64,000 nucleotides of DNA, from assembly GCF_026013415.1 (NCBI RefSeq), contig NZ_JAPDOK010000001.1:809342-873341 (forward strand), written 5' to 3'. Origin of the DNA: Sphingomonas caeni (GTDB taxonomy: Bacteria > Pseudomonadota > Alphaproteobacteria > Sphingomonadales > Sphingomonadaceae). This document shows positions 1 to 7,735 of this stretch, piece by piece (positions within the stretch are counted from its first letter, which is position 1; every line of letters starts with the position of its first letter). Below the pieces are notes generated by a model, which was not told the DNA's origin, did not search any database, and worked only from the letters and a program-made list of their open reading frames with translations. The translations under genes and the position numbers were made by a program.

Positions 1-48
1 CAGAGCTTGGGATAAAGCAGGAGGCAGCCACAGCAGGCTCCTGCTCCC

Positions 49-966
49 CTAAGCCAGTCCCACGAGCACAGCGCTCCACGCCGCCACCTCATCCTCGCGC
101 CGCGCATGAACCAGCGGAGATCCCGCCGTCCCGCTCGCCGGATCCACCTCGATCGCCGCATCGTAGAGAAAGGTCGCGTTCCCGCTGATCGTCACGATCC
201 CGTCGCGCGATGCGGTGCCGCGCACCATCCCGCCCTTGTTGAACACGATCGTCTCGGCCCCGAAGACGATGCGTCCGCTCAGCGCCGCCGCGAGCACCGA
301 TGCCGCCATCGCGCTCCCGCAACTATCGGTCAGCCCGACGCCGCGTTCGAAGGTCCGCACAAACAGGTCGCTGCCCCGCAGCTCGACGAACGACACATTC
401 GCCCGCCCCGGGATCAGCGCCGGCCCGCCCTCGCACCATGTGCCCAGCGCCACCAGCTCCGCCTCGTCGATCGCGTCGACAAAGGTCACCAGATGCGGAT
501 TGGGCATCGCCACCGCGACGAACGCGCGGTCGCTCGGCAGGTCCGAAAGCGGCCCGGTCAGCCCGATATCGTGCCCCGCCGGCCCCACCACGGTCCGCAC
601 CGTCACCACCCCCGGCGCCAGCTCGGCCTCGCGCGCCACCTCGGCGCTGCTCGTCTTGAGCTTCACCCGCGCCGCATCGGTGCCGAGCAGCTCGAACCCC
701 AGCCGCGCGACGCAGCGCAGCCCATTGAGGCACGTCTCGGCCTCGGACCCGTCCGAATTCCACATCCGCATCCCGAAGGCGTGCGATTCGTCCCCAGCGG
801 TCAGTGCGAGCAGCCCGTCGCCGCCCACCGGCCCGTCACGGTCGGCGAGCGCGCGCGCCACCCCCGCCCATTCGCCATCTGACAGGGCGAGGCCGCGCGC
901 GTCGATCAGCGGGAAGTCGTTCCCCGATCCATGGCATTTGATGAAGGCCAGCTGCATGGCCCCCAT
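49..966 (-). CDS. dapF: Diaminopimelate epimerase family protein (DapF-like)
   Basis: The 305-residue protein has the DapF fold signature: an N-terminal KCHGSGNDF block (residues 10-18) and two cysteine loops placed like the general acid/base pair, Cys79 in TCLNGLRC and Cys216 in DSCGSAM. DapF interconverts LL- and meso-diaminopimelate in lysine and peptidoglycan synthesis in the cytoplasm. Both loops depart from the family consensus: CGNGxRC is CLNGLRC and CGTGA is CGSAM. Both cysteines are kept, so an epimerase is likely, but the substrate could differ and a second canonical dapF may exist elsewhere. ATG at 966 gives the listed protein; an in-frame ATG three codons downstream is equally plausible. 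dapB, from the same pathway, lies about 36 kb away. Confidence 0.8.
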   Translation of the reverse strand: MGAMQLAFIKCHGSGNDFPLIDARGLALSDGEWAGVARALADRDGPVGGDGLLALTAGDESHAFGMRMWNSDGSEAETCLNGLRCVARLGFELLGTDAARVKLKTSSAEVAREAELAPGVVTVRTVVGPAGHDIGLTGPLSDLPSDRAFVAVAMPNPHLVTFVDAIDEAELVALGTWCEGGPALIPGRANVSFVELRGSDLFVRTFERGVGLTDSCGSAMAASVLAAALSGRIVFGAETIVFNKGGMVRGTASRDGIVTISGNATFLYDAAIEVDPASGTAGSPLVHARREDEVAAWSAVLVGLA

Positions 967-1000
967 CTAGGAGGCCATGCCGCCGAACGCTACTGGCCGG

Positions 1001-1675
1001 TTATTGGGCGAGCACCATCTCGATCACCGGCCCGCCCAGCGACGCCACCAGCGCCTGGTCGGCCTCGAGCGCCGGCGCGAAGCTCGGCCGCGCATGGATC
1101 GCGGCGACATAGGCCGCGGTCTTGGGCCAGCGCGCCGGATCGGCGCACACGCCGATGCAGCCGAGCGTGGCGAACGGGCTCGCCACCGCAATGTCCGCCA
1201 GCGTCAGCCGATCCTCGACGAGGAAGCCCGATGCCGGGATCACGCTCTCCAGATAGTCGAAGATCGGCGGCAGCTGGTTGTTTTCGGCGGCATCCGCGGC
1301 GGCGTGGTTCGGCTCCTGCTTGAGAAAGCGCGGGCCGACGAAGCGGTTGAAGAAGATCGCGCCGCCCGCGGCCATCATGATCGTGTCGGCGAGCTCGTCA
1401 TACCAGATCGTCCGCGCGCGCGCCTGCGGATCCTCGGGGATCAGGTTGGGCGAGGGATATTGCGCCTCGAGATAGGTCACGATCGCGCTCGAATCGGAGA
1501 TCAGGAAGTCGCCGTCCTTGAACCCCGGCATCTTCCGAAACGGGCTCGCCGCCTCGAAATCTGGCCCGCCCCGCCCCATCCCCGCAGGCTGAAGCTCCAT
1601 CGCGAGCCCCTTTTCCGCACCGAAAACCATCACCTTACGAACATAAGGCGACAAGGTTGAACCAAAGACGATCAT
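1001..1675 (-). CDS. Glutathione S-transferase family protein
   Basis: This 224-residue protein has the two-domain layout of cytosolic glutathione transferases. The N-terminal thioredoxin-like domain (about 1-80) begins IVFGSTLSPYVRK and carries the ESSA-like glutathione gamma-glutamyl contact as SDSSAI, with the cis-proline in KMPGFKDG. The helical C-terminal domain (about 90-215) includes the conserved LTLADIAVASPF block. The first-domain SPYVRK suggests a serine-type enzyme. Such proteins conjugate glutathione to electrophiles or reduce peroxides; the actual substrate cannot be read from sequence. It stands 34 bp from the DapF-like gene on the same strand. Confidence 0.9.
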   Translation of the reverse strand: MIVFGSTLSPYVRKVMVFGAEKGLAMELQPAGMGRGGPDFEAASPFRKMPGFKDGDFLISDSSAIVTYLEAQYPSPNLIPEDPQARARTIWYDELADTIMMAAGGAIFFNRFVGPRFLKQEPNHAAADAAENNQLPPIFDYLESVIPASGFLVEDRLTLADIAVASPFATLGCIGVCADPARWPKTAAYVAAIHARPSFAPALEADQALVASLGGPVIEMVLAQ

Positions 1676-1743
1676 GGCCGGATTCCTCTCCTGTGAGTCG
1701 CATCTTCATACCAGATTCAGTTGCAAATCACAACTTGATTTTC

Positions 1744-2367
1744 CTAGCGCGTCAGCGCGAGCTTCATCCCGAACCCGACGAACAGCCCGCCCGCCAACCG
1801 GTTCATCGTGAGCATTACGCGCGGCCGCGCCAGCCAGCGCCCCAGCGGAACCGTCGCCGCGATCAGCAGCGCGAACCAGGCGACCCCGAGCAGCACATGG
1901 ATGCACGCAAGCAGGAACGAGAAACCCGCCACGCTCACCCCTGCCGGCACGAATTGCGGCAGGAAGGTCACGTAGAAGACGCCCACCTTGGGGTTGAGCA
2001 AATTGGTCAGCAGCCCGCGCCGCATCGCCGTCCAGGCATCGCGCGACACCGTTTCGCCGCCTTCGCCGATGCCGTTACGCGGTTTCAGGATCAGCCCGAT
2101 CCCCAACCACAGCAGATAGGCCGCACCGAACCACTTCAGCACCCCGAACGCGAGCGGCGACGCCGCGATCAGCGCCCCCAGCCCCACCGAAACCAGCGCG
2201 CCCCATAGCATGCAGCCGAGCGCAATCCCCGCCGCCGCGAACGCTGCCGGCCTGGCGCCCCCGACCGCCGCGCACCGCAGCACCATCGCGGTATCGACGC
2301 CCGGCGTGATCGTCAGCAGCGCGGCCGCGGCGATGAAGGCGAGCACGGATTGAAGGATGGTCATCAA
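1744..2367 (-). CDS. LysE/RhtB family amino-acid exporter
   Basis: A 207-residue integral membrane protein with the LysE/RhtB pattern of about six hydrophobic segments. The family block TPGVDTAMVLRCAAVGG sits near residue 21, and the conserved LLNPKVGVFYVTFLPQF segment is in the middle. Members export amino acids or related small metabolites from the cytoplasm using the proton gradient; the substrate is unknown here. It lies immediately upstream of a serine hydrolase gene on the same strand (9 bp between them), so the two are probably co-transcribed. Confidence 0.9.
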   Translation of the reverse strand: MMTILQSVLAFIAAAALLTITPGVDTAMVLRCAAVGGARPAAFAAAGIALGCMLWGALVSVGLGALIAASPLAFGVLKWFGAAYLLWLGIGLILKPRNGIGEGGETVSRDAWTAMRRGLLTNLLNPKVGVFYVTFLPQFVPAGVSVAGFSFLLACIHVLLGVAWFALLIAATVPLGRWLARPRVMLTMNRLAGGLFVGFGMKLALTR

Positions 2368-2376
2368 CGATCTCCC

Positions 2377-3501
2377 TCAAAACAGATCCGCCGATCCCGG
2401 ATCGAGCCCCACCAGGATCTGCCGCGTCATCGCATGGAACGCGCCCATCGACCGGCGATCGAGCTGGTTGGCGAACGCCACCACGCCCGCCTCGGCATGC
2501 GGCAGGAACATGCACATCGCGGCGAAGCCCGGCATCGTCCCGTCCTGCCAGATGCGTCGGCGGGGGCCGTCGATCATCATCTGCCAGTTGAGCCCGACCG
2601 CAAACTTGCCGTCGATCGGATGCGGCGCGTGCGACAGGCGCACTTCGGGACTCGTCTCCGCCATCTGCCAGCGCAGGTAGCGGATCATGTCGCCGATCGT
2701 CGATTTGATCGCCGCCGCGCCCAGCAGCGCGGCATTGTCCGCGCTCACCAGCCGCTCGCTTTCGTCATAGCCCCGCGCCAGCCGCGCCGCGCGCGCCGCG
2801 TCGGGCACGATCAGCGTATCGCGCATCCCCAATGGCGCCGCGATCCGCGTCCGCGCCAGTGCCTCGAACGGCTGGCCAAGCACCCGCTCGAGCACATAGC
2901 TCAGCAGCAAGGCCGCCGCGTTCGAATAGCTGAACCCCGTCCCCGGTGCGCGCAGCAGCGTCACGCCATGCAGGTCGCGGAAGAAATCGACGCGGCCATA
3001 GGCGGCCAGCCTTTGCTTCACTTCGGGCGAGGCTTCGGGAAAGGGCGGCCGGTTTTCAGCGATATCGGGCAGGTTGAACGGCAGCCCCGAATTGTGATTG
3101 AGCAGGTGCCACAGCAGCACCGGCTGCCCCTCGAAGACCAGGTTCGGATAGTCGCCGTCCAGAAAGCGGCGAACATCGTCGGCAAGCGCCACCTTGCCCG
3201 CCTGCACCGCCTGGCCGAGCAAAGCCGCGGTGAAGGTCTTGCTGATCGATGCCATCGGGAAGATCGTGTCCGCGCGCGGCTTCACGCCGGCGCCGCGCAT
3301 CAGGCTTCCAAACGTACCGCGATAGGTCGCCGAACCGTGCACCACGCCGACCGAAAGGCCCGCCGCGCCGGGTGCATCCGCGAAATATTGCTTCGCGGCC
3401 GCCTCGGCCAGCGGCGCCACCGCATCGCGAAAGGCGCTGCCGCTTGCGGCGATGCACGCCAGCGGCAAGCCGGCCAGGACTTGGCGACGCCCGATCCGCA
3501 T
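2377..3501 (-). CDS. Serine hydrolase, beta-lactamase/class C PBP-like
   Basis: The protein from ATG 3501 is 374 residues, the normal size for the beta-lactamase-related serine hydrolase family. It opens with a short basic segment (RIGRRQ) and a hydrophobic stretch, suggesting a Tat-like or Sec signal and periplasmic location. The SxxK motif is seen as SISK in FPMASISKTFTAALL, and the YxN motif as YSN in GTGFSYSNAAALLL. The open frame extends far upstream of 3501, but that part overlaps the neighbouring gene, and the signal peptide marks this start. The substrate may be a D-amino-acid peptide, an ester or a beta-lactam; family alone does not decide. Confidence 0.85.
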   Translation of the reverse strand: MRIGRRQVLAGLPLACIAASGSAFRDAVAPLAEAAAKQYFADAPGAAGLSVGVVHGSATYRGTFGSLMRGAGVKPRADTIFPMASISKTFTAALLGQAVQAGKVALADDVRRFLDGDYPNLVFEGQPVLLWHLLNHNSGLPFNLPDIAENRPPFPEASPEVKQRLAAYGRVDFFRDLHGVTLLRAPGTGFSYSNAAALLLSYVLERVLGQPFEALARTRIAAPLGMRDTLIVPDAARAARLARGYDESERLVSADNAALLGAAAIKSTIGDMIRYLRWQMAETSPEVRLSHAPHPIDGKFAVGLNWQMMIDGPRRRIWQDGTMPGFAAMCMFLPHAEAGVVAFANQLDRRSMGAFHAMTRQILVGLDPGSADLF

Positions 3502-3515
3502 ATCCCCGACTCCCC

Positions 3516-3962
3516 TCACTTCAGCCCATAATGATCCGCCACCCGGTCGAGCGCCAGCCCCAGCACCAGCTTGCCCGCGCGCGCCGGCCAGCCCAGCCCC
3601 TTCTCGGCGGCGGTCAGCCCCTCGCCCGCGCAGACCACGCGCCACAATATATCGGCCAGCCCCGGTCCCGCCGCCTTCACCGCGGCGTCGAAGCGGCGCT
3701 TGGCCGAAATCTGCGCGAGCGTCGGATCTAATCCGAGCGGCGGCCCGCGCCGCCCGCCGGGCCGCGGCGCGGCATCCCAGCGCATCGTCACCCGCGCGCC
3801 CAGCGACGCGGTCTCGTAATCGCCGCGCAGCCGCTCCCCCGCCTCGAACTGCCGCGCGCTCACATGCCCGCGCGATCGAAGCCAGCCCAGCGGCGATTCG
3901 GCAAGATTCACCGTGACGCTGCGCCGCCCTTCGCCGATCTTGCGTTCCGCCAGTTCGCGCAT
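3516..3962 (-). CDS. DUF6456 domain-containing protein
   Basis: A 148-residue basic protein beginning MRELAERKIGEG. It matches the DUF6456 family found in sphingomonads and other alphaproteobacteria, notably the ESPLGWLRSRG, QFEAGERLRGDYE and ADILWRVVCAGEGL blocks. The C-terminal half has a helix-turn-helix-like character (WRVVCAGEGLTAAEKGLGWPARAGKLVLGLAL), so DNA binding is plausible, but the function is not established. The start at 3962 fits the family's usual N-terminus; a longer frame upstream would run into the divergent promoter. It is divergent from an HTH regulator beginning at 4051 and they share an 88-bp control region. Confidence 0.75.
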   Translation of the reverse strand: MRELAERKIGEGRRSVTVNLAESPLGWLRSRGHVSARQFEAGERLRGDYETASLGARVTMRWDAAPRPGGRRGPPLGLDPTLAQISAKRRFDAAVKAAGPGLADILWRVVCAGEGLTAAEKGLGWPARAGKLVLGLALDRVADHYGLK

Positions 3963-4050
3963 ATCCGCCTCCGTTCCCGAGTCGCGGAGGGCTTGCCACA
4001 ACGGCAAATCTGTAGGACAGATAAAAACCAGATCGGTTATGGAGCCTGTC

Positions 4051-4614
4051 ATGATCACCGCCATCCGTGAGGTTCGCCGTGCCAAGGGGCTGACGCTCGA
4101 CGATGTCGCCCGCCGCTGTGCCCCGCCCACCACCGCGCAGACGATCGGCCGGCTCGAGACCGGCACGCGCACCGTCTCGGTCGGCTGGCTCAACCGGATC
4201 GCCGATGCGCTGGGCGTCGATGCCGCCGATCTGGTGACGCTTCCCGACCGGCCCGAGATCGCGGTCGCCGCGATACTCGACGGATCGGGCGCGCAGGCGC
4301 CTCGCCGCGAGGCGCATCTCGCCCCGCCCCGCGCCGCTCCCGGGATGATCGCGGTCACCGTCACCGGCGGCATCGGCGACTATCGCAGCGGCGACGAGAT
4401 CTGGTGCGAGCGCCTCGCGCCCGGAGCCTTCGCCACCGCGCTCAACCGCGACGTGCTTGTCCCCCGCCCCGCAGGACGCTTTCTGTTCGGCCGCCTGATC
4501 GGCCGGGAGGATGGCAAGTTGCACCTTCTCCCTCTGGGCGCGGGCGGTCGGCAGCAGGTCGTCGCCGATCCCGCCTGGATCGCCTGCGCCGTGAAGCTGA
4601 TTCGCGCGCTCTAA
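4051..4614 (+). CDS. Helix-turn-helix (XRE-type) transcriptional regulator
   Basis: A 187-residue protein with an N-terminal XRE/Cro-type helix-turn-helix (about residues 3-65: REVRRAKGLTLDDVARR then IGRLETGTRTVSVGWLNRIADALG). The C-terminal half (about 95-185) includes a GGIGDYRSGDEIWCERL block that resembles a small beta-barrel ligand or sensor domain; I cannot name its ligand. The ATG at 4051 has GGAG at 4041-4044, six bases upstream, and is preferred over the in-frame ATG at 4039. It is divergent from the DUF6456 gene and probably regulates the shared promoter region. Confidence 0.8.
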   Translation: MITAIREVRRAKGLTLDDVARRCAPPTTAQTIGRLETGTRTVSVGWLNRIADALGVDAADLVTLPDRPEIAVAAILDGSGAQAPRREAHLAPPRAAPGMIAVTVTGGIGDYRSGDEIWCERLAPGAFATALNRDVLVPRPAGRFLFGRLIGREDGKLHLLPLGAGGRQQVVADPAWIACAVKLIRAL

Positions 4615-4672
4615 CTCTTGCCGAAAGGCGCGGAGAGGCGCAGTCTGTCGCCAACGCAGGAGGGGAATGCGC

Positions 4673-5035
4673 ATGCGAAAGACGCTCATGATGGCGGTCG
4701 CGGCGATCTTGGTCGCGACACCGGCACTCGCCGACGAATGGGACTTCGTCCTGATCAACAGCACGGCCAAGGAGATCAAGCTGGTCGAACTCGCACCCAC
4801 GGGCACGCAGACCTGGCAGCCCAACAAGGTTGCGGAGGGTCAGAAGGCCGGCGCGCTGACGCCCGGCAAGCGCGGCACCATCCATTTCGACAGGGGCGAG
4901 TCGTGCAAGTACGACCTCAAGGCGACCTTCGTCGACGATACGACGCTGATCTGGACGGGGATCAACGTCTGCGACAACGCCTATGTCACGCTCAAGGTGA
5001 ATGCGAGCGGCGCGCCGACCTTCACGGCGAACTGA
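4673..5035 (+). CDS. Small secreted protein, tandem paralogue 1
   Basis: About 120 residues, with a clear Sec signal peptide (basic start, hydrophobic core, cleavage after ATPALA) and a mature domain of about 95 residues. That domain carries two conserved cysteines (ESCKYDLK and NVCDNAYV) that could form a disulfide in the periplasm. I do not recognise the family. The strong AGGAGGGG site at 4658-4665 is only one base from the ATG at 4667 but seven from the ATG at 4673, so the latter is the better start. The next gene, five bases downstream, is a close copy, which points to local gene duplication. Confidence 0.75.
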   Translation: MRKTLMMAVAAILVATPALADEWDFVLINSTAKEIKLVELAPTGTQTWQPNKVAEGQKAGALTPGKRGTIHFDRGESCKYDLKATFVDDTTLIWTGINVCDNAYVTLKVNASGAPTFTAN

Positions 5036-5039
5036 TCGC

Positions 5040-5399
5040 ATGCGGAACCGGCTCCTCGCGGCGGTCGCCGCGCTGGTGATTGCGACGCCAGCGCTCGCCG
5101 ACGATTGGGATTTCGTGCTGATCAACAACACGGTCAAGGAAATCAATCTGGTCATGGTCGCCCCGACGGGCACGCAGACGTGGCAGAAGAACATCGTCGA
5201 TGAGGACGCAAAGAGGGTGACCAGGCCCGGAGCGCGCATGACCGTCCATTTCGACAAGGGCGCGGGCTGCAAATACGATCTCAAGGCGACTTTCGCCGAC
5301 GATACGTCGCTGGTGTGGACCGGCGTCAACGTCTGCGACAATTCCTATGTGACGGTGAAAATTAGCGCGAGCGGGACGCCGACCTTTTCGGCTAACTGA
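5040..5399 (+). CDS. Small secreted protein, tandem paralogue 2
   Basis: This 119-residue protein is a paralogue of the preceding gene. It shares the signal peptide style (ATPALADDWDF against ATPALADEWDF), the PTGTQTWQ block, the YDLKATF core and both cysteines (AGCKYDLK, NVCDNSYV). The two genes are four bases apart and surely co-transcribed. There is no obvious Shine-Dalgarno sequence ahead of ATG 5040, so translation is probably coupled to the upstream stop. The function is unknown. The region between the copies differs mainly around residues 50-70 of each, where VAEGQKAGAL in the first becomes VDEDAKRVTR in the second. Confidence 0.75.
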   Translation: MRNRLLAAVAALVIATPALADDWDFVLINNTVKEINLVMVAPTGTQTWQKNIVDEDAKRVTRPGARMTVHFDKGAGCKYDLKATFADDTSLVWTGVNVCDNSYVTVKISASGTPTFSAN

Positions 5400-5526
5400 G
5401 CAGGACGGCTCGCTGGCCGATGCCCGTGCCGCACCAGCCCTCCTACGCTCTTCGCGCTTCGGCGGGCAGCCTTCGCCAAATCCCCGGCGGGCTCGCCAGC
5501 CGAAGCCCTCGTCAGAGGGCAGAGGC

Positions 5527-5602
5527 TGGTGGGCGCTGACGGGCTCGAACCGCCGACATCTTCCGTGTAAAGGAAGCGCTCTACCAACTGAGCTAAGCGC
5601 CC
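5527..5602 (-). tRNA. tRNA-Val (anticodon TAC)
   Basis: Read on the minus strand, a 76-base cloverleaf starts GGGCGCTTAGCTCAG and ends in an encoded CCA. The seven-base acceptor stem (5596-5602 with 5531-5537) is perfect. The anticodon stem CTTCC/GGAAG encloses the loop TTTACAC, giving anticodon TAC (valine), and the T-arm has the usual GGTTCGAGCC core. Confidence 0.97.
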
Positions 5603-5632
5603 GCGCGCAACCCCATGGCGCGGCGCGATCGG

Positions 5633-6601
5633 TCAGGCAATACCCAGTCCCTGCCGCTTTACCGCAGCCAGATAGGCGCGCATCCCGTCCAGCCCCTTGG
5701 CGCTGAGCGCGATATAGGCGCGGCGCCGGTCGCTCGGATCGGCCTTGCGCTCGAACAGCCCGGCATCGTGCAGCGTTCCGATCCAGCGCAGCGCCGTGGT
5801 CGGCGGCACCGCCGCGGCGATGCAGAGGCTAGAGACCGAGACCTGGCGCCGCTCCAGCTCCGCCGCGAACAGATCGAGCAGCATGTCCCAGGCCGGATCG
5901 GCGAACAGCTCGCCCTGGAAGAATTGCCCGCGCAGCCGCCGCGAGCGGATCGCGAGGCGAATCTCCTGCGGCGTCACCCCCGGCGGATCGCCGTCGCCGG
6001 GCCCGCGATAGCCGGACCCCGGCTCGCGCACCCCGGCGCCCGGTTCGCTGTCCTCGCCGCGCGTCAGCCGCGCCAGCGTGTCGGCGATCCGCGCCACTTC
6101 CTCGTTGAGCCGCCGCAGCCGCTCATCCTCATTCTCGCGGGTCGCGTCGTTGACCCGCACCCGGCCGCCGCGCGCCGCGGCCAGCTGGGCCTTGGCCACG
6201 GCCAGCGCCGCGATCCGCTCGCCCATGCCCGGCGCGCACAGCAACTGGGCATGCCGCCCGAGCAGCTGCGCCGCGACCGCGTCGATCTGATCCTCGCCGA
6301 TCGCCGCGACCAGCGCCGCGTCCCTCTCGCGCGCCGCCAGGTCGGCGCGCGCCAGGACCGCATCGAGCAACGCCTCCGGCGCGCCCACGGCCTCGATCAC
6401 GATCAGGTCGATCCCCGGCCGGTCGTCGATCTCGTCCAGCGCCTCGGCGAAGCTCACCGCCGCTCCGGCCCGGATCCCGGCGAGCGCGAGCGCCTCACCG
6501 GCATCGCGGGCTTCCCCCGCATTTTCCGCAATCACCAGCGCGCTCAACGCGTCGCTATAGCTATTCCCCGGCGGCCCCGGGTGTGTCGACACGGTCGCCA
6601 T
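5633..6601 (-). CDS. Receiver-like/winged-helix (MarR-type) transcriptional regulator
   Basis: A 322-residue two-part protein. Residues about 20-135 read like a degenerate response-regulator receiver (SALVIAENAGEARD then GIDLIVIEAVG), followed by a charged helical linker (about 150-180) and a Gly/Pro-rich hinge. The C-terminal third (about 215-315) is a winged helix of MarR type with VSSLCIAAAVPPTTALRWI as recognition region and ADPSDRRRAYIALSAKG as wing. It stands alone on its strand, 30 bp from tRNA-Val. Its upstream region has several copies of a CTCCGAAA-type element that could be its own operator. The inducing signal is unknown. Confidence 0.75.
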   Translation of the reverse strand: MATVSTHPGPPGNSYSDALSALVIAENAGEARDAGEALALAGIRAGAAVSFAEALDEIDDRPGIDLIVIEAVGAPEALLDAVLARADLAARERDAALVAAIGEDQIDAVAAQLLGRHAQLLCAPGMGERIAALAVAKAQLAAARGGRVRVNDATRENEDERLRRLNEEVARIADTLARLTRGEDSEPGAGVREPGSGYRGPGDGDPPGVTPQEIRLAIRSRRLRGQFFQGELFADPAWDMLLDLFAAELERRQVSVSSLCIAAAVPPTTALRWIGTLHDAGLFERKADPSDRRRAYIALSAKGLDGMRAYLAAVKRQGLGIA

Positions 6602-6623
6602 AATTCCCCAAGTTCATCTTCTG

Positions 6624-6684
6624 TTCCGGAGTGGATGCCGCATTGCTCCGAAATGGTTGAGTCCGATTATCTCCGTTTCGGAGA
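6624..6684. promoter_or_regulatory. Candidate operator cluster upstream of the winged-helix regulator
   Basis: Within 85 bp of the regulator's start codon are three matches to CTCCGRAA: 6624-6631 (minus orientation), 6646-6653 (plus), and a perfect 15-base palindrome at 6670-6684 (TCTCCG, spacer TTT, CGGAGA). A dimeric winged-helix protein such as the adjacent regulator could bind here and autoregulate. This is inference from repetition and position only. Confidence 0.35.
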
Positions 6685-6738
6685 TTTATGGGGCGATCCG
6701 CGCGACGATAGGGTGGTTAATCCGGTCTCCATTCCGGA

Positions 6739-7677
6739 TTAGTCGAAGACATTCTGGACGGCCTCCAGGCCGTCATCCTGCAGGAAACCGAGCGCCGCGG
6801 TGGCCATGATGCCGCCGTAGAGCGCGGTCGAAACCGCCTGGATGAGCGCGGACATGAGGATGATGAGTCCCATCATGCCGAAGGGCTGGCTGAACATCCG
6901 CTCCAACATGGCGAACACCGCCTGACGCACCGCCTCCGGATCGTCGCCCGCCGCCATCAGCTTGGGCATTTCGGCGAAGAATTGGCCCATGACCGGGATC
7001 ATCAGGATCAGGGAAAGGACCATGACGATTGCAAAGACGACGACATAGGGCAGGAACAGTTTCCAGAAGCGTCCGCCCGAAATCTTCCATGCCTCGTCGA
7101 TCACCAGCTTTTGCCGCAGAAAGGTCAGCGGAAAGATCAGCGAAATCCGCACCCAGACATAGACGATCGCGCCGATCGAGGCGATCACCAGCACCGCGAT
7201 CAGCAGATATTGCAGCACCGGGACGCTCTGCAGCGCGAAGCCGATCAGGAGCCCCAGCAGCATGACGGTCAGCCCGAACAGCACGATCACGAATGGCGCG
7301 GCAAAGGCCAGCACCGCCATAATCCCGAAGGTGCGCATCTCGTCCCAGCCGAGACGGAGCGACGCGAATCCCGGCTCATCGGGCCTCAGGATCGTGCGAA
7401 ACGCACCGCACAGCAGCACCGCGCCGACGAAATAGCCGCCGAAGCTGGTCAGGAAGTTGATCCCCTGAAAGGCGTTCATTCCCTGCATCGCGGCGAATTG
7501 CCCGGGACCCGGCTCGGCGGTCGCCATCTCGCGGAACTGGCGGAGGAACATCGGCATCACGAGCATCCAGACCGCCAGGACATAGGCCCCGTGGATCGCC
7601 GCCCAGGCCAGCACCGCGCCGGGGCGCCGCTTGATCACCTCGAATCCACCGTTCAGAAGATCGCCCGCGCTGGTCAT
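6739..7677 (-). CDS. Integral membrane protein of unknown function
   Basis: The 312-residue protein is strongly hydrophobic, with about six or seven membrane segments (near residues 20-40, 75-95, 117-150, 155-180, 215-240 and 275-300). Between the last two is a Met/Phe-rich amphipathic stretch (AVFAMLERMFSQPFGMMG). It resembles the broad class of conserved inner-membrane proteins of the glycerophosphodiesterase-membrane-domain type, but I cannot assign a specific family. It is 58 bp downstream of pntB on the same strand and could be read from the transhydrogenase operon or its own promoter. Confidence 0.7.
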   Translation of the reverse strand: MTSAGDLLNGGFEVIKRRPGAVLAWAAIHGAYVLAVWMLVMPMFLRQFREMATAEPGPGQFAAMQGMNAFQGINFLTSFGGYFVGAVLLCGAFRTILRPDEPGFASLRLGWDEMRTFGIMAVLAFAAPFVIVLFGLTVMLLGLLIGFALQSVPVLQYLLIAVLVIASIGAIVYVWVRISLIFPLTFLRQKLVIDEAWKISGGRFWKLFLPYVVVFAIVMVLSLILMIPVMGQFFAEMPKLMAAGDDPEAVRQAVFAMLERMFSQPFGMMGLIILMSALIQAVSTALYGGIMATAALGFLQDDGLEAVQNVFD

Positions 7678-7735
7678 TCCCCATCTCCCCCTTGCCGCGG
7701 CGCCCAGAAGATCGCGATCGTGAAATGTCCCCGGA

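Noticed and set aside
2377..4827. An 816-codon leftward open frame spanning the serine hydrolase and the two regulator genes
   Set aside because: Its N-terminal half lies across well-supported genes on both strands and lacks protein-like sequence; the signal peptide and family boundaries put the true gene at 2377-3501.
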